Shown: piece by piece, positions 1 to 7,300 of the stretch
Layout: the number at the start of each line of letters is the position of its first letter
Position numbering within the stretch: the stretch's first letter is position 1
Source of the DNA: CAZBRS01 sp964494475
GTDB lineage: Bacteria; Myxococcota_A; UBA9042; CAZBRS01
DNA: 39,575 nt
Direction: 5' to 3'
Assembly: GCA_964494475.1 (NCBI GenBank)
Contig: CAZBRS010000052.1
Span: 1 to 39,575, forward strand
Program-made: the position numbers and the translations under genes
Notes under the pieces: model-generated
Seen by the model: only the letters and a program-made list of their open reading frames with translations
What the model was told of the DNA's origin: nothing
Database searches by the model: none

Positions 1-1171
1 GCTTCTGGCAGCCGCAGCTGCCGTCGGACTTGCAGTACGAGCCGGGCCACTGCGTACAGGTGCCGCACGAGCCCCCGCAGCCGTCGGGGCCGCAGGTCTT
101 GACGTCGCACGCCGTAAAGTCGCACGCGCCGCTCGTGCAGGCCTCGCCGCAAGCACAGTCGCCGCAGCTTCGACCGCAGCCGTCGTCGCCGCACACGCGG
201 CCCGCGCAGCTCCACTTGCAGGGGCACGACGCGGTGGTGGAGCCCTGCGACGTGACGTCGCCGCTCACGACCAGCGTGCTCGCCGAGAGGACCAGGTCTT
301 GCGACGGCGCCGGTGACACCCGCGTCAGCGTGGCCGCGAGCCGGATGGGCAGCACGACCGGGAAGCACGACGACGCGGCGTTGGCGTCGGGCACCTTCGA
401 GAGGCCCGGATCGATGTCGCCCGCGTGCTCGAGGGTGGCCAGCACGTACTCGCCCTCCCTGTCGTCGGGGAAGCCCGGGCACTGGGAGTCGGCCGACAGG
501 GTGGCCTCGCGGATCTCGAGGTCCCCGGCGCCGTCGACGACCTCGGCGGCCCGGAGCATCAGGTGGCAGCCCACGCCGCGCCGCAGGTCGACGACGATCT
601 CGACCAGGCACCCGTCTTCGTAGGGATCGACGTCCTGTTTGTGGCGCACCGACACAGCCACGCTGTCGAACGTGAGCGGGCCAAGGGTCGTGACGACCTG
701 CCCCGCGACCGTCACGGGCGCGGCGCCGCAGTCGGCCGAGTGACAGCGGCCGTCGGCGTCGCACGACGAGCCCGCGGGGCAGGCGCCGCACGAGCCGCCG
801 CAGCCGTCGGGGCCGCACTGCCGCTCGGCGCACGCGGGCTGGCACGCGTCGGAGCCGAGGTCGAGCGCGGGGTCGCCGCCCGGGTCGGAGGGCGTGTCGA
901 GGTGGAGGTCGGGCGTCGAGCCGTCGACGAGCGCGTCGCCGCCGACGTCCTGGAGCAGTTGGCACTGGCAGGGGAAGTAGCTGTCGCCCTGCTCGCCGCA
1001 GACCTTGATCGACGCGCTGCCGTCGGGGCACGAGCAGGCCTTGGTCTCGCCCGGCGTGCACGTCTCGCGCTCGCGCTCGCCCTGCCCTTCTCCGCCGCAG
1101 GCGACCACGGCGAGCACGGCCAGGCAGAGCACCAGCGCGATCGGGCGCGGCGTCACCAGCCCAGTGATCAT
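1..1171 (-). CDS. Cys-rich lipoprotein, C-terminus cut by window edge
   Basis: Reading from an ATG at 1171 towards the left edge gives 390 residues with no stop, so the C-terminus is missing. The N-terminus has a hydrophobic signal (about residues 10-24) ending in VVAC, with Cys25 as the probable lipidation site, so the protein is likely anchored to an envelope membrane. Three copies of a Cys-rich repeat, CxxxxCGxDGCGxSCGxC, lie at about residues 114-131, 322-339 and 355-372; the last two are close together. Between them is a region of about 170 residues with few cysteines and beta-rich character, which may be a separate ligand-binding domain. Repeats of this kind are frequent in secreted myxobacterial-type proteins and probably form small disulfide knots. 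A GAGGG-type ribosome site precedes the ATG. No enzymatic motif was seen and the function is unknown. Confidence 0.75.
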   Translation of the reverse strand, partial: MITGLVTPRPIALVLCLAVLAVVACGGEGQGERERETCTPGETKACSCPDGSASIKVCGEQGDSYFPCQCQLLQDVGGDALVDGSTPDLHLDTPSDPGGDPALDLGSDACQPACAERQCGPDGCGGSCGACPAGSSCDADGRCHSADCGAAPVTVAGQVVTTLGPLTFDSVAVSVRHKQDVDPYEDGCLVEIVVDLRRGVGCHLMLRAAEVVDGAGDLEIREATLSADSQCPGFPDDREGEYVLATLEHAGDIDPGLSKVPDANAASSCFPVVLPIRLAATLTRVSPAPSQDLVLSASTLVVSGDVTSQGSTTASCPCKWSCAGRVCGDDGCGRSCGDCACGEACTSGACDFTACDVKTCGPDGCGGSCGTCTQWPGSYCKSDGSCGCQK

Positions 1172-1201
1172 GGGAGCCCCCTCGTCGGCGTGACGCCCCA
1201 A

Positions 1202-1230
1202 GCGATAGCAGGAACAGCGGGCGCATGCAA
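1202..1230 (-). promoter_or_regulatory. sigma70-like promoter for the Cys-rich lipoprotein
   Basis: On the minus strand TTGCAT (1230-1225) is followed after 17 bases by TATCGC (1207-1202). The predicted start of transcription near 1195 leaves a leader of about 24 bases before the ATG at 1171. This was found by eye only. Confidence 0.45.
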
Positions 1231-1322
1231 TCGATCGGCGCACGCGCCGCGTGGTGGGGGTTGCATTCGATCCGGGAATCTGGTTCCGTTCAGGGCGAGG
1301 CACGAACGAACCGGGGGGGACC

Positions 1323-2225
1323 ATGCAGAAGGCGGTCGGCTGGGACACGCTGCTCGAGCACCTGTTCGACGGAGCGCTGCTGGTGGGGCCCGGGGGCGAG
1401 CTCGTGAGCTGGAATGCGCCCGCCGCCGCGATGCTGGGCCTGTCGGCCTCGATCCGCGCCTCCGACCCCGCGCGCGCCACGCCCCCCGAGCTCTTCGACG
1501 CCCACGGCAACCCCCTGGCGGGGGGCGCCGGCCCCATCGCGGCCACGCTGGCCGACGGCAGGTCGCGCGACCTCGACGGGTTCGCCCGCCACGCCGCCGG
1601 GCACCTCGTGCCCATCAAGGTGCGCACCGCGGCCGTGCCTCCGAGCCAGGGCGGCCCGGGCGCCACCGTGGTGCTGCTCCGCGACGACTCCGAGAAGACC
1701 ATCCTGCGGCGCCAGGCCGACGACCTCCGCGAGCAGGCCCTGATCGACCACGCCACGGGCGCCGCCAGCCGGCTGTTCGTCGAGCTGCAGCTGGTCTCGC
1801 GCCTGGCCGAGATCGAACGCTACGGGTGGCCCTTCGCCGCCATGCTGGTGGCCATCGACGACTGGCCGGGCCTGGCGAAACGCTATGGCGAGGTGCATCG
1901 CCGCGAGTTCGTCAAGCTGGTGGCCGACTCGCTGCTGAACGCGGCGCGCTCGTCCGACCTGATCGGCTGCTGGGGCGAGGGCGAGTTCCTGGTGCTGCTC
2001 GCGAACGTGGGAGACCCCACGCTCCTGACGGGCGCCGAGCGCTTCCGCCGCGTCATCGAGCAGGGCCAGCACCAGGCCTACGGCGAAGGCGCCCGCGTCA
2101 CGGTCAGCGTGGGCGCCACCTCGGCGCGCAAGAACGACTCGGTGGGCGTGCTCGTGGCGCGGGTCAACGCGCTCGTCGCGAAGAGCCGAGCCGCCGGCGG
2201 CAACTGCGTGAGCCTCGGCTCCTAG
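1323..2225 (+). CDS. PAS-like/GGDEF-domain protein with degenerate GEGEF motif
   Basis: The 300-residue protein begins with a PAS-like sensor region (about residues 8-120). A short helix (125-142) leads into a GGDEF-type domain (about 140-297), recognisable from LIDHATGAASRLFVE in place of the usual DxLTGLxNR. The signature that should read GG(D/E)EF is GEGEF (residues 218-222), preceded by CW. The second Gly that contacts the nucleotide is Glu here, so diguanylate cyclase activity is doubtful and the domain may instead bind nucleotide or protein. No RxxD inhibitory site is seen. There is no transmembrane segment, so it is probably cytoplasmic. The ATG at 1323 follows a GGGGGGA stretch; the frame is open further upstream from 1251, but those residues do not resemble a domain. 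It converges on the GH84 gene. Confidence 0.75.
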   Translation: MQKAVGWDTLLEHLFDGALLVGPGGELVSWNAPAAAMLGLSASIRASDPARATPPELFDAHGNPLAGGAGPIAATLADGRSRDLDGFARHAAGHLVPIKVRTAAVPPSQGGPGATVVLLRDDSEKTILRRQADDLREQALIDHATGAASRLFVELQLVSRLAEIERYGWPFAAMLVAIDDWPGLAKRYGEVHRREFVKLVADSLLNAARSSDLIGCWGEGEFLVLLANVGDPTLLTGAERFRRVIEQGQHQAYGEGARVTVSVGATSARKNDSVGVLVARVNALVAKSRAAGGNCVSLGS

Positions 2226-2266
2226 CAGCGCGTGGCGCTGCAGGCTCTGGGCCCGCAGCCCGGGCG

Positions 2267-4519
2267 TCAGCGGCAGACCACGACGTCGGTTCGCGAGGCC
2301 CACCCCAACGCAGTGGCGCCGACCACCACGGCCCGGAAGGCGCCCGCGTGAGGCGGCCGCCAGCGGATCGTGCCGTCCGCGAGGGTGGCGCCCGGCAGCC
2401 CGGCGATCGCGAGCTCGGCGCCGGCCTCGAAGGGCCGCCAGGCGAGCGACGCACCTGCCCGGCAAGCGGGCGGCGCGTCTCCGAGCCCCGGCGCCGCAAA
2501 GCCCCGATCGACGGCGGGCACGGCGCCCACCGGCTTCAACAGCGCCTCCTCGAGCCGGGGCTCCTGCTGGAAGCGGTTGGTCTTGCTGGCGAACGCGGCC
2601 TCCTTCGCGAGCGCCAACGCGTCGGCGCCGTCACGACCGGCCAGGCGCTCGCCGAGCAGCGCCATCGCCGCCAGGCCCAGCTCGCCCTCGGACCGCGCCT
2701 TTTCGACGGGCACGGCCACGTCGTCGACCAGATCGGCGTCGAGGCCCGAGTGGTGCAGATCCGAGCCGAGCGCGACCAGGCCCGCCAACAGGGTCAGCAG
2801 CGCGCGCGCCTCGGCCGTGGGCAGCCCGTCGGCCGCGAGCGCGCCGTGCAGCGCCGAGACCGCCTCGGCCAGGGCGGCGTAGCGCGGCGTGTCGAGGGTC
2901 GAGGCGTCGAAGACGGCCAGCAGCCGCGAGAGGATCTCCCGGTCGACAGCGGCGGAGCGCCCGGCCCCGAAGGCGAAGGCCTGCTCGTCCTCGACGGCCG
3001 CGCGGCGCGCCGCCACCGGGTCGTAGCCGGCCGGATCGGCGAGCCACGCCGCGTAGGTGCCGAGCGCCAACCGCGTCGACGCGCCCTGGATCGAAGGGTT
3101 CTGCACCAGCCCGGCGATGGCGTTCGGGAGGTCCGGCGCCCGGCCCCCGAGCGGCCCGAGCAGCAGCCGCCCGAAGAAGCCGTCGCCCCCGTCGTTGGCC
3201 CAGAAGTTGTCCCAGATGAGCGGCTCGCGGCCGAGCGCCGCGTGCACGGCGGCCAGGTCGGCAGCCGCCAGCTCGGGAGAGAACGTGTCGGTGCCCGTCC
3301 ACAGCACGGGCACGTCGGCGTGGAGGGCTCGCAGGGCCTCGAGGTAGGCCGGTCCGCCCTCCCACCCGTCGCGCCGCGCGTCGCTGTAGGCGGTGGGCAC
3401 GAACCACAGGCGCGCGTCGGCGCGACGCGCCCGCAGGTCGGCCAGCAGCCGGTTGGCCAGCGCGGCGTGCGCGGCGCCCAGGTCGGCGCCCACGTCGACG
3501 GCCGCCTCGAGCTCGATGTCGTCGGCCAGCAGGCACGCCCCGATCGCGCCGGCGTCCTGCAGCGACGCGAGCTTCGTCAGCAGCGCCTGGTAGTCGGCCT
3601 CGGACGAGAAATCGAAGTCGATGAGGGGGCTCACGCCAAAGAGGAAGGAGAGGCCCAGCTCGGACGCCAGCGCCGCCAGATCGGCGAAGCCCGCGAGCGC
3701 CTCGGCCGGATAGGGCGTGCGCCACTGGTCGCGATGGAGCGGATCGTTCTTGGGCGCGTAGACGTACGAGGTCAGGCCCCACCGGGCGAGCGCGACGAGC
3801 AAATGGCGGCGCTCGCGCCACGACCACGGCACGCCGTAGAAGCCCTCGACCACGCCGTGGTTCGCGAACGACGTGCCGGGCTGGGCGAGCGAACCCACAC
3901 CCCGTGGGGGCAGGGCCACGCGCCCGTCGCGGCTCGTGAGCGACGCCTCGACCACGCGCAGGTCGCCCGGCGCCGTCCAGCGGAGGCGCAGGCACCCCGC
4001 GGAGGCCCCCCCGAGGTCGAGGGGCACGGTCGGGTCGGGCCAGGCGCGGGTGGCGAGGACCTCGGCTCCGCAGGCCGCGAGCAAATCGACCTCGCCGTCG
4101 GTGGGCGGCTCGCCCTGCAGCCGCACCGTGAGGGCGTCGAGCGCGAGCGCGGCGCCGAACGCGACCTGAAGATCGAGCTCGAGCCAACTCGGCTGCCCCT
4201 GGGGCACCCACCAGCCCGTGTCGTCGTGGCCGTCGCGCACGGTCGCCACCGCGTCGCGCGCCTCGCGGGGCCAGGGAACCCCCGCGGGGGCGTGCAGGCC
4301 GCTGGCCGCGAGGCGCGCCCAGGGCACCAGGTCGACGGGCGAATCGAGGGGGGGCGGCAGGCCGTCGTCTGCGACGTCGGGCCGGCCGTCGACGGCCTCG
4401 ATCGCGTCGAGGGGTTCGCCACTCGGCTCGGCGCCTGCGGCGCACGCCCAGGCGGCGAGCCCCACGAACGACAGCGACAGGACGCGCGCGAGGCGCGGGG
4501 TGCTCGTGGCCCAGCGCAT
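2267..4519 (-). CDS. GH84-family beta-N-acetylglucosaminidase-like lipoprotein
   Basis: The protein has 750 residues. Its N-terminal signal ends in AAWAC (Cys26), fitting export and perhaps lipidation. Residues about 100-205 form a beta-rich region that may be a carbohydrate-binding discoidin-like domain. The catalytic domain (about 215-510) shows GH84 hallmarks: GVVEGFYG (222-229), YAPKNDP (254-260), the catalytic Asp pair in ADDIE (Asp333-Asp334), LWTGTD (406-411) and IWDNFWAND (435-443). Known GH84 enzymes use substrate-assisted catalysis to remove beta-linked GlcNAc from glycoproteins or hyaluronan. The C-terminal part (about 520-750) is helical, ending in a small Ig-like stretch. The ATG at 4519 follows AGGAGGG; a longer frame from 4636 exists but would place the signal peptide internally. 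Substrate here is unknown; scavenging of host or prey glycans is an inference. Confidence 0.85.
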   Translation of the reverse strand: MRWATSTPRLARVLSLSFVGLAAWACAAGAEPSGEPLDAIEAVDGRPDVADDGLPPPLDSPVDLVPWARLAASGLHAPAGVPWPREARDAVATVRDGHDDTGWWVPQGQPSWLELDLQVAFGAALALDALTVRLQGEPPTDGEVDLLAACGAEVLATRAWPDPTVPLDLGGASAGCLRLRWTAPGDLRVVEASLTSRDGRVALPPRGVGSLAQPGTSFANHGVVEGFYGVPWSWRERRHLLVALARWGLTSYVYAPKNDPLHRDQWRTPYPAEALAGFADLAALASELGLSFLFGVSPLIDFDFSSEADYQALLTKLASLQDAGAIGACLLADDIELEAAVDVGADLGAAHAALANRLLADLRARRADARLWFVPTAYSDARRDGWEGGPAYLEALRALHADVPVLWTGTDTFSPELAAADLAAVHAALGREPLIWDNFWANDGGDGFFGRLLLGPLGGRAPDLPNAIAGLVQNPSIQGASTRLALGTYAAWLADPAGYDPVAARRAAVEDEQAFAFGAGRSAAVDREILSRLLAVFDASTLDTPRYAALAEAVSALHGALAADGLPTAEARALLTLLAGLVALGSDLHHSGLDADLVDDVAVPVEKARSEGELGLAAMALLGERLAGRDGADALALAKEAAFASKTNRFQQEPRLEEALLKPVGAVPAVDRGFAAPGLGDAPPACRAGASLAWRPFEAGAELAIAGLPGATLADGTIRWRPPHAGAFRAVVVGATALGWASRTDVVVCR

Positions 4520-4546
4520 GGTCCCTCCTGCGGCGGATGCCCGGTC

Positions 4547-4575
4547 AGCATACGTGAGCGCGCGCCGGACGACAA
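4547..4575 (-). promoter_or_regulatory. sigma70-like promoter for the GH84 gene
   Basis: The minus strand reads TTGTCG (4575-4570), a 17-base spacer and TATGCT (4552-4547). It fits the TTGnnn-N17-TAYGMT pattern seen before several other genes in this window, and the ATG at 4519 lies about 28 bases downstream of the -10. Confidence 0.55.
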
Positions 4576-4614
4576 CGCTTGCGGAGCAGGACTCGCCGGG
4601 GGCTCTCCATGTCG

Positions 4615-4668
4615 TGTCCATATTTTTTTTGGACAACGTATTGACACTCGACCGGGGGCACCTAGCTT
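4615..4668 (+). promoter_or_regulatory. Promoter and putative CarH-type operator of the DUF4397 gene
   Basis: TTGACA (4641-4646), a 16-base spacer and TAGCTT (4663-4668) form a good sigma70-like promoter in an unusually T-rich patch. A second box, TGGACA (4630-4635), lies exactly 11 bases upstream of the -35. The same architecture is found before carH. An inverted TGTCCA (4615-4620) lies further upstream. CarH proteins are known to bind 11-bp direct repeats overlapping the -35, so this is a candidate operator. Confidence 0.5.
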
Positions 4669-4720
4669 GACCGACAGGAAGAAAACAAACGGGCCGAACG
4701 GCCCCCCCGAGGAGGATCCC

Positions 4721-6208
4721 ATGAAGCGCAGCGTGACCGACGTGAACGTCCTGGCTCTACCGCAGAGCGGCCTTCGCTCTCTGGCCCTGTCCCTGCTGAT
4801 GACCCTGACCGTGCTGCTGGCGGTGGCCTGCGGCAGCTCGGACGATGGAGCGTCGGACCTGACCGACCCCGACACCACGGCCGACACCACGGAGGAGACC
4901 TCGCCCGAGACGATCGAGGAGACGACGCCGGACACCGAGGTCGGCACCGCCAAGGCCCGCGTGCTGCACCTGTCGCCCGACGCCCCCGCCGTCGACATCC
5001 TCGCCAACGACGGCGCCGAGCCCGTCTTCGGTGACCTCGAGTACAAGGAGGGCACCCCCTTCGCCGACGTGCCCGCCGCCTCCTACGACTTCCACATCGC
5101 CCCCAAGGGCGGCACCAAGGACGACGCCGTCCTCAGCGTCTCCGGCCTCGCCCTCGCCGAGGACAAGGCCTACACCGTCGTCGCCTACGACGCCCTGGCC
5201 TCCTTGAAGGCCCTGGCCCTCGAGGACGACCTCTCTCCCGTCATGACCGGCAAGATCCGCGTGCGCGCCATCCACACCGCCAAGGACGTCGGCGAGGTCG
5301 ACATCTGGAACATCCCCGCCATGGGTGACCCCTCGCCCCTCTACGAGAACGTCCCCTTCGGCGCGGCCGGCGACTACAAGGAGCTGCCCGTCGGCGCCTA
5401 TACGCTGGGCTTCGACCTCGACAACGACGCCTCCCCCGACGTCATCTTCGCCATCCCCGAGCTCCCCTCCGGCACCATCGCCAACGTGTTCGCCGTCTCC
5501 GACACGTCCGGCGTCTTCCTCTTCGCCCAGCTCGCCGACGGCACCACCGTCCGCCTCGACCCCACGCCCGCGCAGGTCGGCACCGCCAAGGCCCGCGTGC
5601 TGCACCTGTCGCCCGACGCACCCGCCGTCGACATCCTCGCCAACGACGGCGCCACGCCGGTCTTCGCCGACCTCGAGTACAAGGAGGGCACCCCCTTCGC
5701 CGACGTGCCCGCCGCCTCCTACGACTTCCACATCGCCCCCAAGGGCGGCACCAAGGACGACGCCGTCCTCAGCGTCTCCGGCCTCGCCCTCGCCGAGGAC
5801 AAGGCCTACACCGTCGTCGCCTACGACGCCCTGGCCTCCTTGAAGGCCCTGGCCCTCGAGGACGACCTCTCTCCCGTCATGACCGGCAAGATCCGCGTGC
5901 GCGCCATCCACACCGCCAAGGACGTCGGCGAGGTCGACATCTGGAACATCCCCGCCATGGGTGACCCCTCGCCCCTCTACGAGAACGTCCCCTTCGGCGC
6001 GGCCGGCGACTACAAGGAGCTGCCCGTCGGCGCCTATACGCTGGGCTTCGACCTCGACAACGACGCCTCCCCCGACGTCATCTTCGCCATCCCCGAGCTC
6101 CCCTCCGGCACCATCGCCAACGTGTTCGCCGTCTCCGACACGTCCGGCGTCTTCCTCTTCGCCCAGCTCGCCGACGGCACCACCGTCCGCCTCGACCCGG
6201 CGGACTGA
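4721..6208 (+). CDS. DUF4397 lipoprotein with tandemly duplicated halves
   Basis: The 495-residue protein starts with a long signal region whose lipobox LLAVAC gives Cys37 as the probable lipid anchor. An acidic Thr/Glu-rich linker (about 41-73) follows. Then come two nearly identical modules of about 208 residues, starting near residues 74 and 286. Each module has two DUF4397-like beta-sandwich segments, one starting KARVLHLSPDAPAVDIL and one starting KIRVRAIHTAKDVGEVDIW. DUF4397 proteins are exported and of uncertain function, often linked to envelope or surface binding. The ATG at 4721 follows a strong GAGGAGG site, and the gene has its own promoter with a possible CarH operator. The two modules differ at only two residue positions near the start (E/T and G/A). 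Confidence 0.85.
   Translation: MKRSVTDVNVLALPQSGLRSLALSLLMTLTVLLAVACGSSDDGASDLTDPDTTADTTEETSPETIEETTPDTEVGTAKARVLHLSPDAPAVDILANDGAEPVFGDLEYKEGTPFADVPAASYDFHIAPKGGTKDDAVLSVSGLALAEDKAYTVVAYDALASLKALALEDDLSPVMTGKIRVRAIHTAKDVGEVDIWNIPAMGDPSPLYENVPFGAAGDYKELPVGAYTLGFDLDNDASPDVIFAIPELPSGTIANVFAVSDTSGVFLFAQLADGTTVRLDPTPAQVGTAKARVLHLSPDAPAVDILANDGATPVFADLEYKEGTPFADVPAASYDFHIAPKGGTKDDAVLSVSGLALAEDKAYTVVAYDALASLKALALEDDLSPVMTGKIRVRAIHTAKDVGEVDIWNIPAMGDPSPLYENVPFGAAGDYKELPVGAYTLGFDLDNDASPDVIFAIPELPSGTIANVFAVSDTSGVFLFAQLADGTTVRLDPAD
4939..5562 (+). repeat. Tandem repeat unit 1 inside the DUF4397 gene
   Basis: This is the first copy of a 624-base segment that recurs with a period of 636 bases (212 codons). 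Compared by eye with unit 2 it shows six mismatches, all within about the first 115 bases, and identity after that. Confidence 0.9.
5575..6198 (+). repeat. Tandem repeat unit 2 inside the DUF4397 gene
   Basis: This is the second copy of the 624-base segment, separated from unit 1 by 12 bases that encode a short TPAQ-like linker. The long run of complete identity points to recent duplication or gene conversion, because synonymous sites have not drifted. Confidence 0.9.
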
Positions 6209-6311
6209 AGCGCGGTGCGCGGGAGCGGCGGTTGACAGGCACCATCGGCCTCCTCCCCGGGTCTCCGATCCTGCACCGCCGCTCCCCGCGCTTCGCCTCG
6301 CCTCTCTTTTC
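6208..6311 (+). terminator. Possible terminator hairpin after the DUF4397 gene
   Basis: A perfect 12-base inverted repeat pairs GGGAGCGGCGGT (6221-6232) with ACCGCCGCTCCC (6275-6286). It extends outward as AAGCGCGG (6208-6215) against CCGCGCTT (6285-6292), with a bulge on the left arm. A T-rich stretch (CTCTTTTCT, 6303-6311) follows. The loop is about 42 bases, long for an intrinsic terminator, so confidence is moderate. Confidence 0.4.
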
Positions 6312-6351
6312 TGGACAGCGCCTGGACAACCCGAGCCGGGCGACCTAGGAT
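6312..6351 (+). promoter_or_regulatory. carH promoter with 11-bp direct-repeat operator
   Basis: TGGACA (6323-6328), a 17-base spacer and TAGGAT (6346-6351) form the promoter. A second TGGACA at 6312-6317 is exactly 11 bases upstream. The -10 ends six bases before the ATG at 6358, so the transcript is probably leaderless. Two 11-bp repeats carrying TnnACA and overlapping the -35 fit autorepression by a CarH-type protein. Confidence 0.55.
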
Positions 6352-6357
6352 GACACC

Positions 6358-7287
6358 ATGAAGTCCCCGACCCTCCCCACCGACGGCCTCTACCCCATGC
6401 GTGTGGTTTCCCGCCTGACGGGGCTCAGCCCCGACGTGATCCGGGTCTGGCAGCGTCGCTACGGCGCGGTCACGCCGGCCCGCACCGACGGCAACGCCCG
6501 GCGGTTCACGGCGGCCGACGTGCGCCGGCTCGCGCTGCTCGGAGAGCTGGTCGGTCAGGGGCACGCCATCATGGACCTCGCCACGCTGGACGAAGCCGCG
6601 CTCACGGCCCTGCAGTCCGGCCCCGGCGTGCCTTCGTCGGCGGCCGAGGCCGGTGACCGCGACGGCCCCGAGCAGCGCCTGATCGAGGCCTACCTGGCCG
6701 CCATCACGCGCTTCGACGCCGCGACGGCGGCCGACCATCTGGCCCTGGCGACCTCGCTCATGCGCCCGCGCGAGCTGGTGCTCGGCGTGGTGCTGCCGCT
6801 GCTCCGCGAGGTGGGCGCGCGCTGGCACGCCGGAAAACTGGGCGTGGCCGAGGAGCACCTGGTGACGGCCCACGTGCGCGGCGTGCTCGACGCGCTGCTC
6901 CGGAGGGCCGCCTTCGACCGGGGCGCCGAGCGCGTGCTGGTGACTACGCCCGAGGGCCACCTGCACGAGTTCGGAGCCCTGGTGGGCGCCATGCTGGCCG
7001 CGGCGCGCGGCTACGACGTGCTCTACCTGGGCCCGTCGACCCCCGAGCGCGAGTTGGCCCGCGCGGCGGTCGAGAGCGGCGCCACCCTGGTGCTGCAGAG
7101 CGTGGTCCTCACGCCCCCCGCCGCCGACCTCCCGGGCCTGGCCGAGCGCCTGCGCGAGCTGGCCGGGCACGTCGAGACCTGGATCGGCCTGCCACGCGAC
7201 CACGCGCTGGCAGAGCACCTGACCGGTGTGCGCCTGCTGCACCGCTTCGAGGACCTCGACGCAGCCCTGCTGGCGCGCCGGGGGTAG
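6358..7287 (+). CDS. carH: CarH/LitR-type MerR-family B12-dependent photoreceptor regulator
   Basis: The 309-residue protein has a MerR-type winged helix (about residues 11-70), with YPMRVVSRLTGLSPDVIRVW and the basic RRYGAVTPARTDGNARRF region that enters DNA. A helical bundle (about 105-185) carries WHAGKLGVAEEH, a perfect Wx9EH motif (Trp156, Glu166, His167), with His157 in the place of the known upper-axial cobalamin ligand. The C-terminal Rossmann domain has HLHEFG (201-206) in place of DxHxxG, with His203 as the probable lower ligand. In known CarH proteins the adenosylcobalamin-bound tetramer represses transcription in the dark and light breaks it apart. Carotenoid genes, the classical target, are absent here. 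The ATG at 6358 directly follows the promoter. Confidence 0.88.
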   Translation: MKSPTLPTDGLYPMRVVSRLTGLSPDVIRVWQRRYGAVTPARTDGNARRFTAADVRRLALLGELVGQGHAIMDLATLDEAALTALQSGPGVPSSAAEAGDRDGPEQRLIEAYLAAITRFDAATAADHLALATSLMRPRELVLGVVLPLLREVGARWHAGKLGVAEEHLVTAHVRGVLDALLRRAAFDRGAERVLVTTPEGHLHEFGALVGAMLAAARGYDVLYLGPSTPERELARAAVESGATLVLQSVVLTPPAADLPGLAERLRELAGHVETWIGLPRDHALAEHLTGVRLLHRFEDLDAALLARRG

Positions 7288-7300
7288 ACCTCCGACCTGC

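Noticed and set aside
2226..2266. Hairpin CAGCGC-GTG-GCGCTG between convergent genes as a terminator
   Set aside because: The stem is only six pairs (2226-2240), with no T-rich tail; such short stems arise often in GC-rich sequence.
4757..5911. A Gly/Val/Asp-rich repetitive frame on the minus strand
   Set aside because: It is exactly antisense to the DUF4397 duplication and its repetitiveness comes from that gene. No signal, domain or promoter supports it.
425..6208. A single open frame of more than 1900 codons on the plus strand
   Set aside because: Only its last 495 codons (from 4721) are a real gene. The earlier part is antisense to the lipoprotein and GH84 genes and overlaps the GGDEF gene; it is low-complexity Arg/Ala/Gly sequence typical of GC-rich shadow frames.
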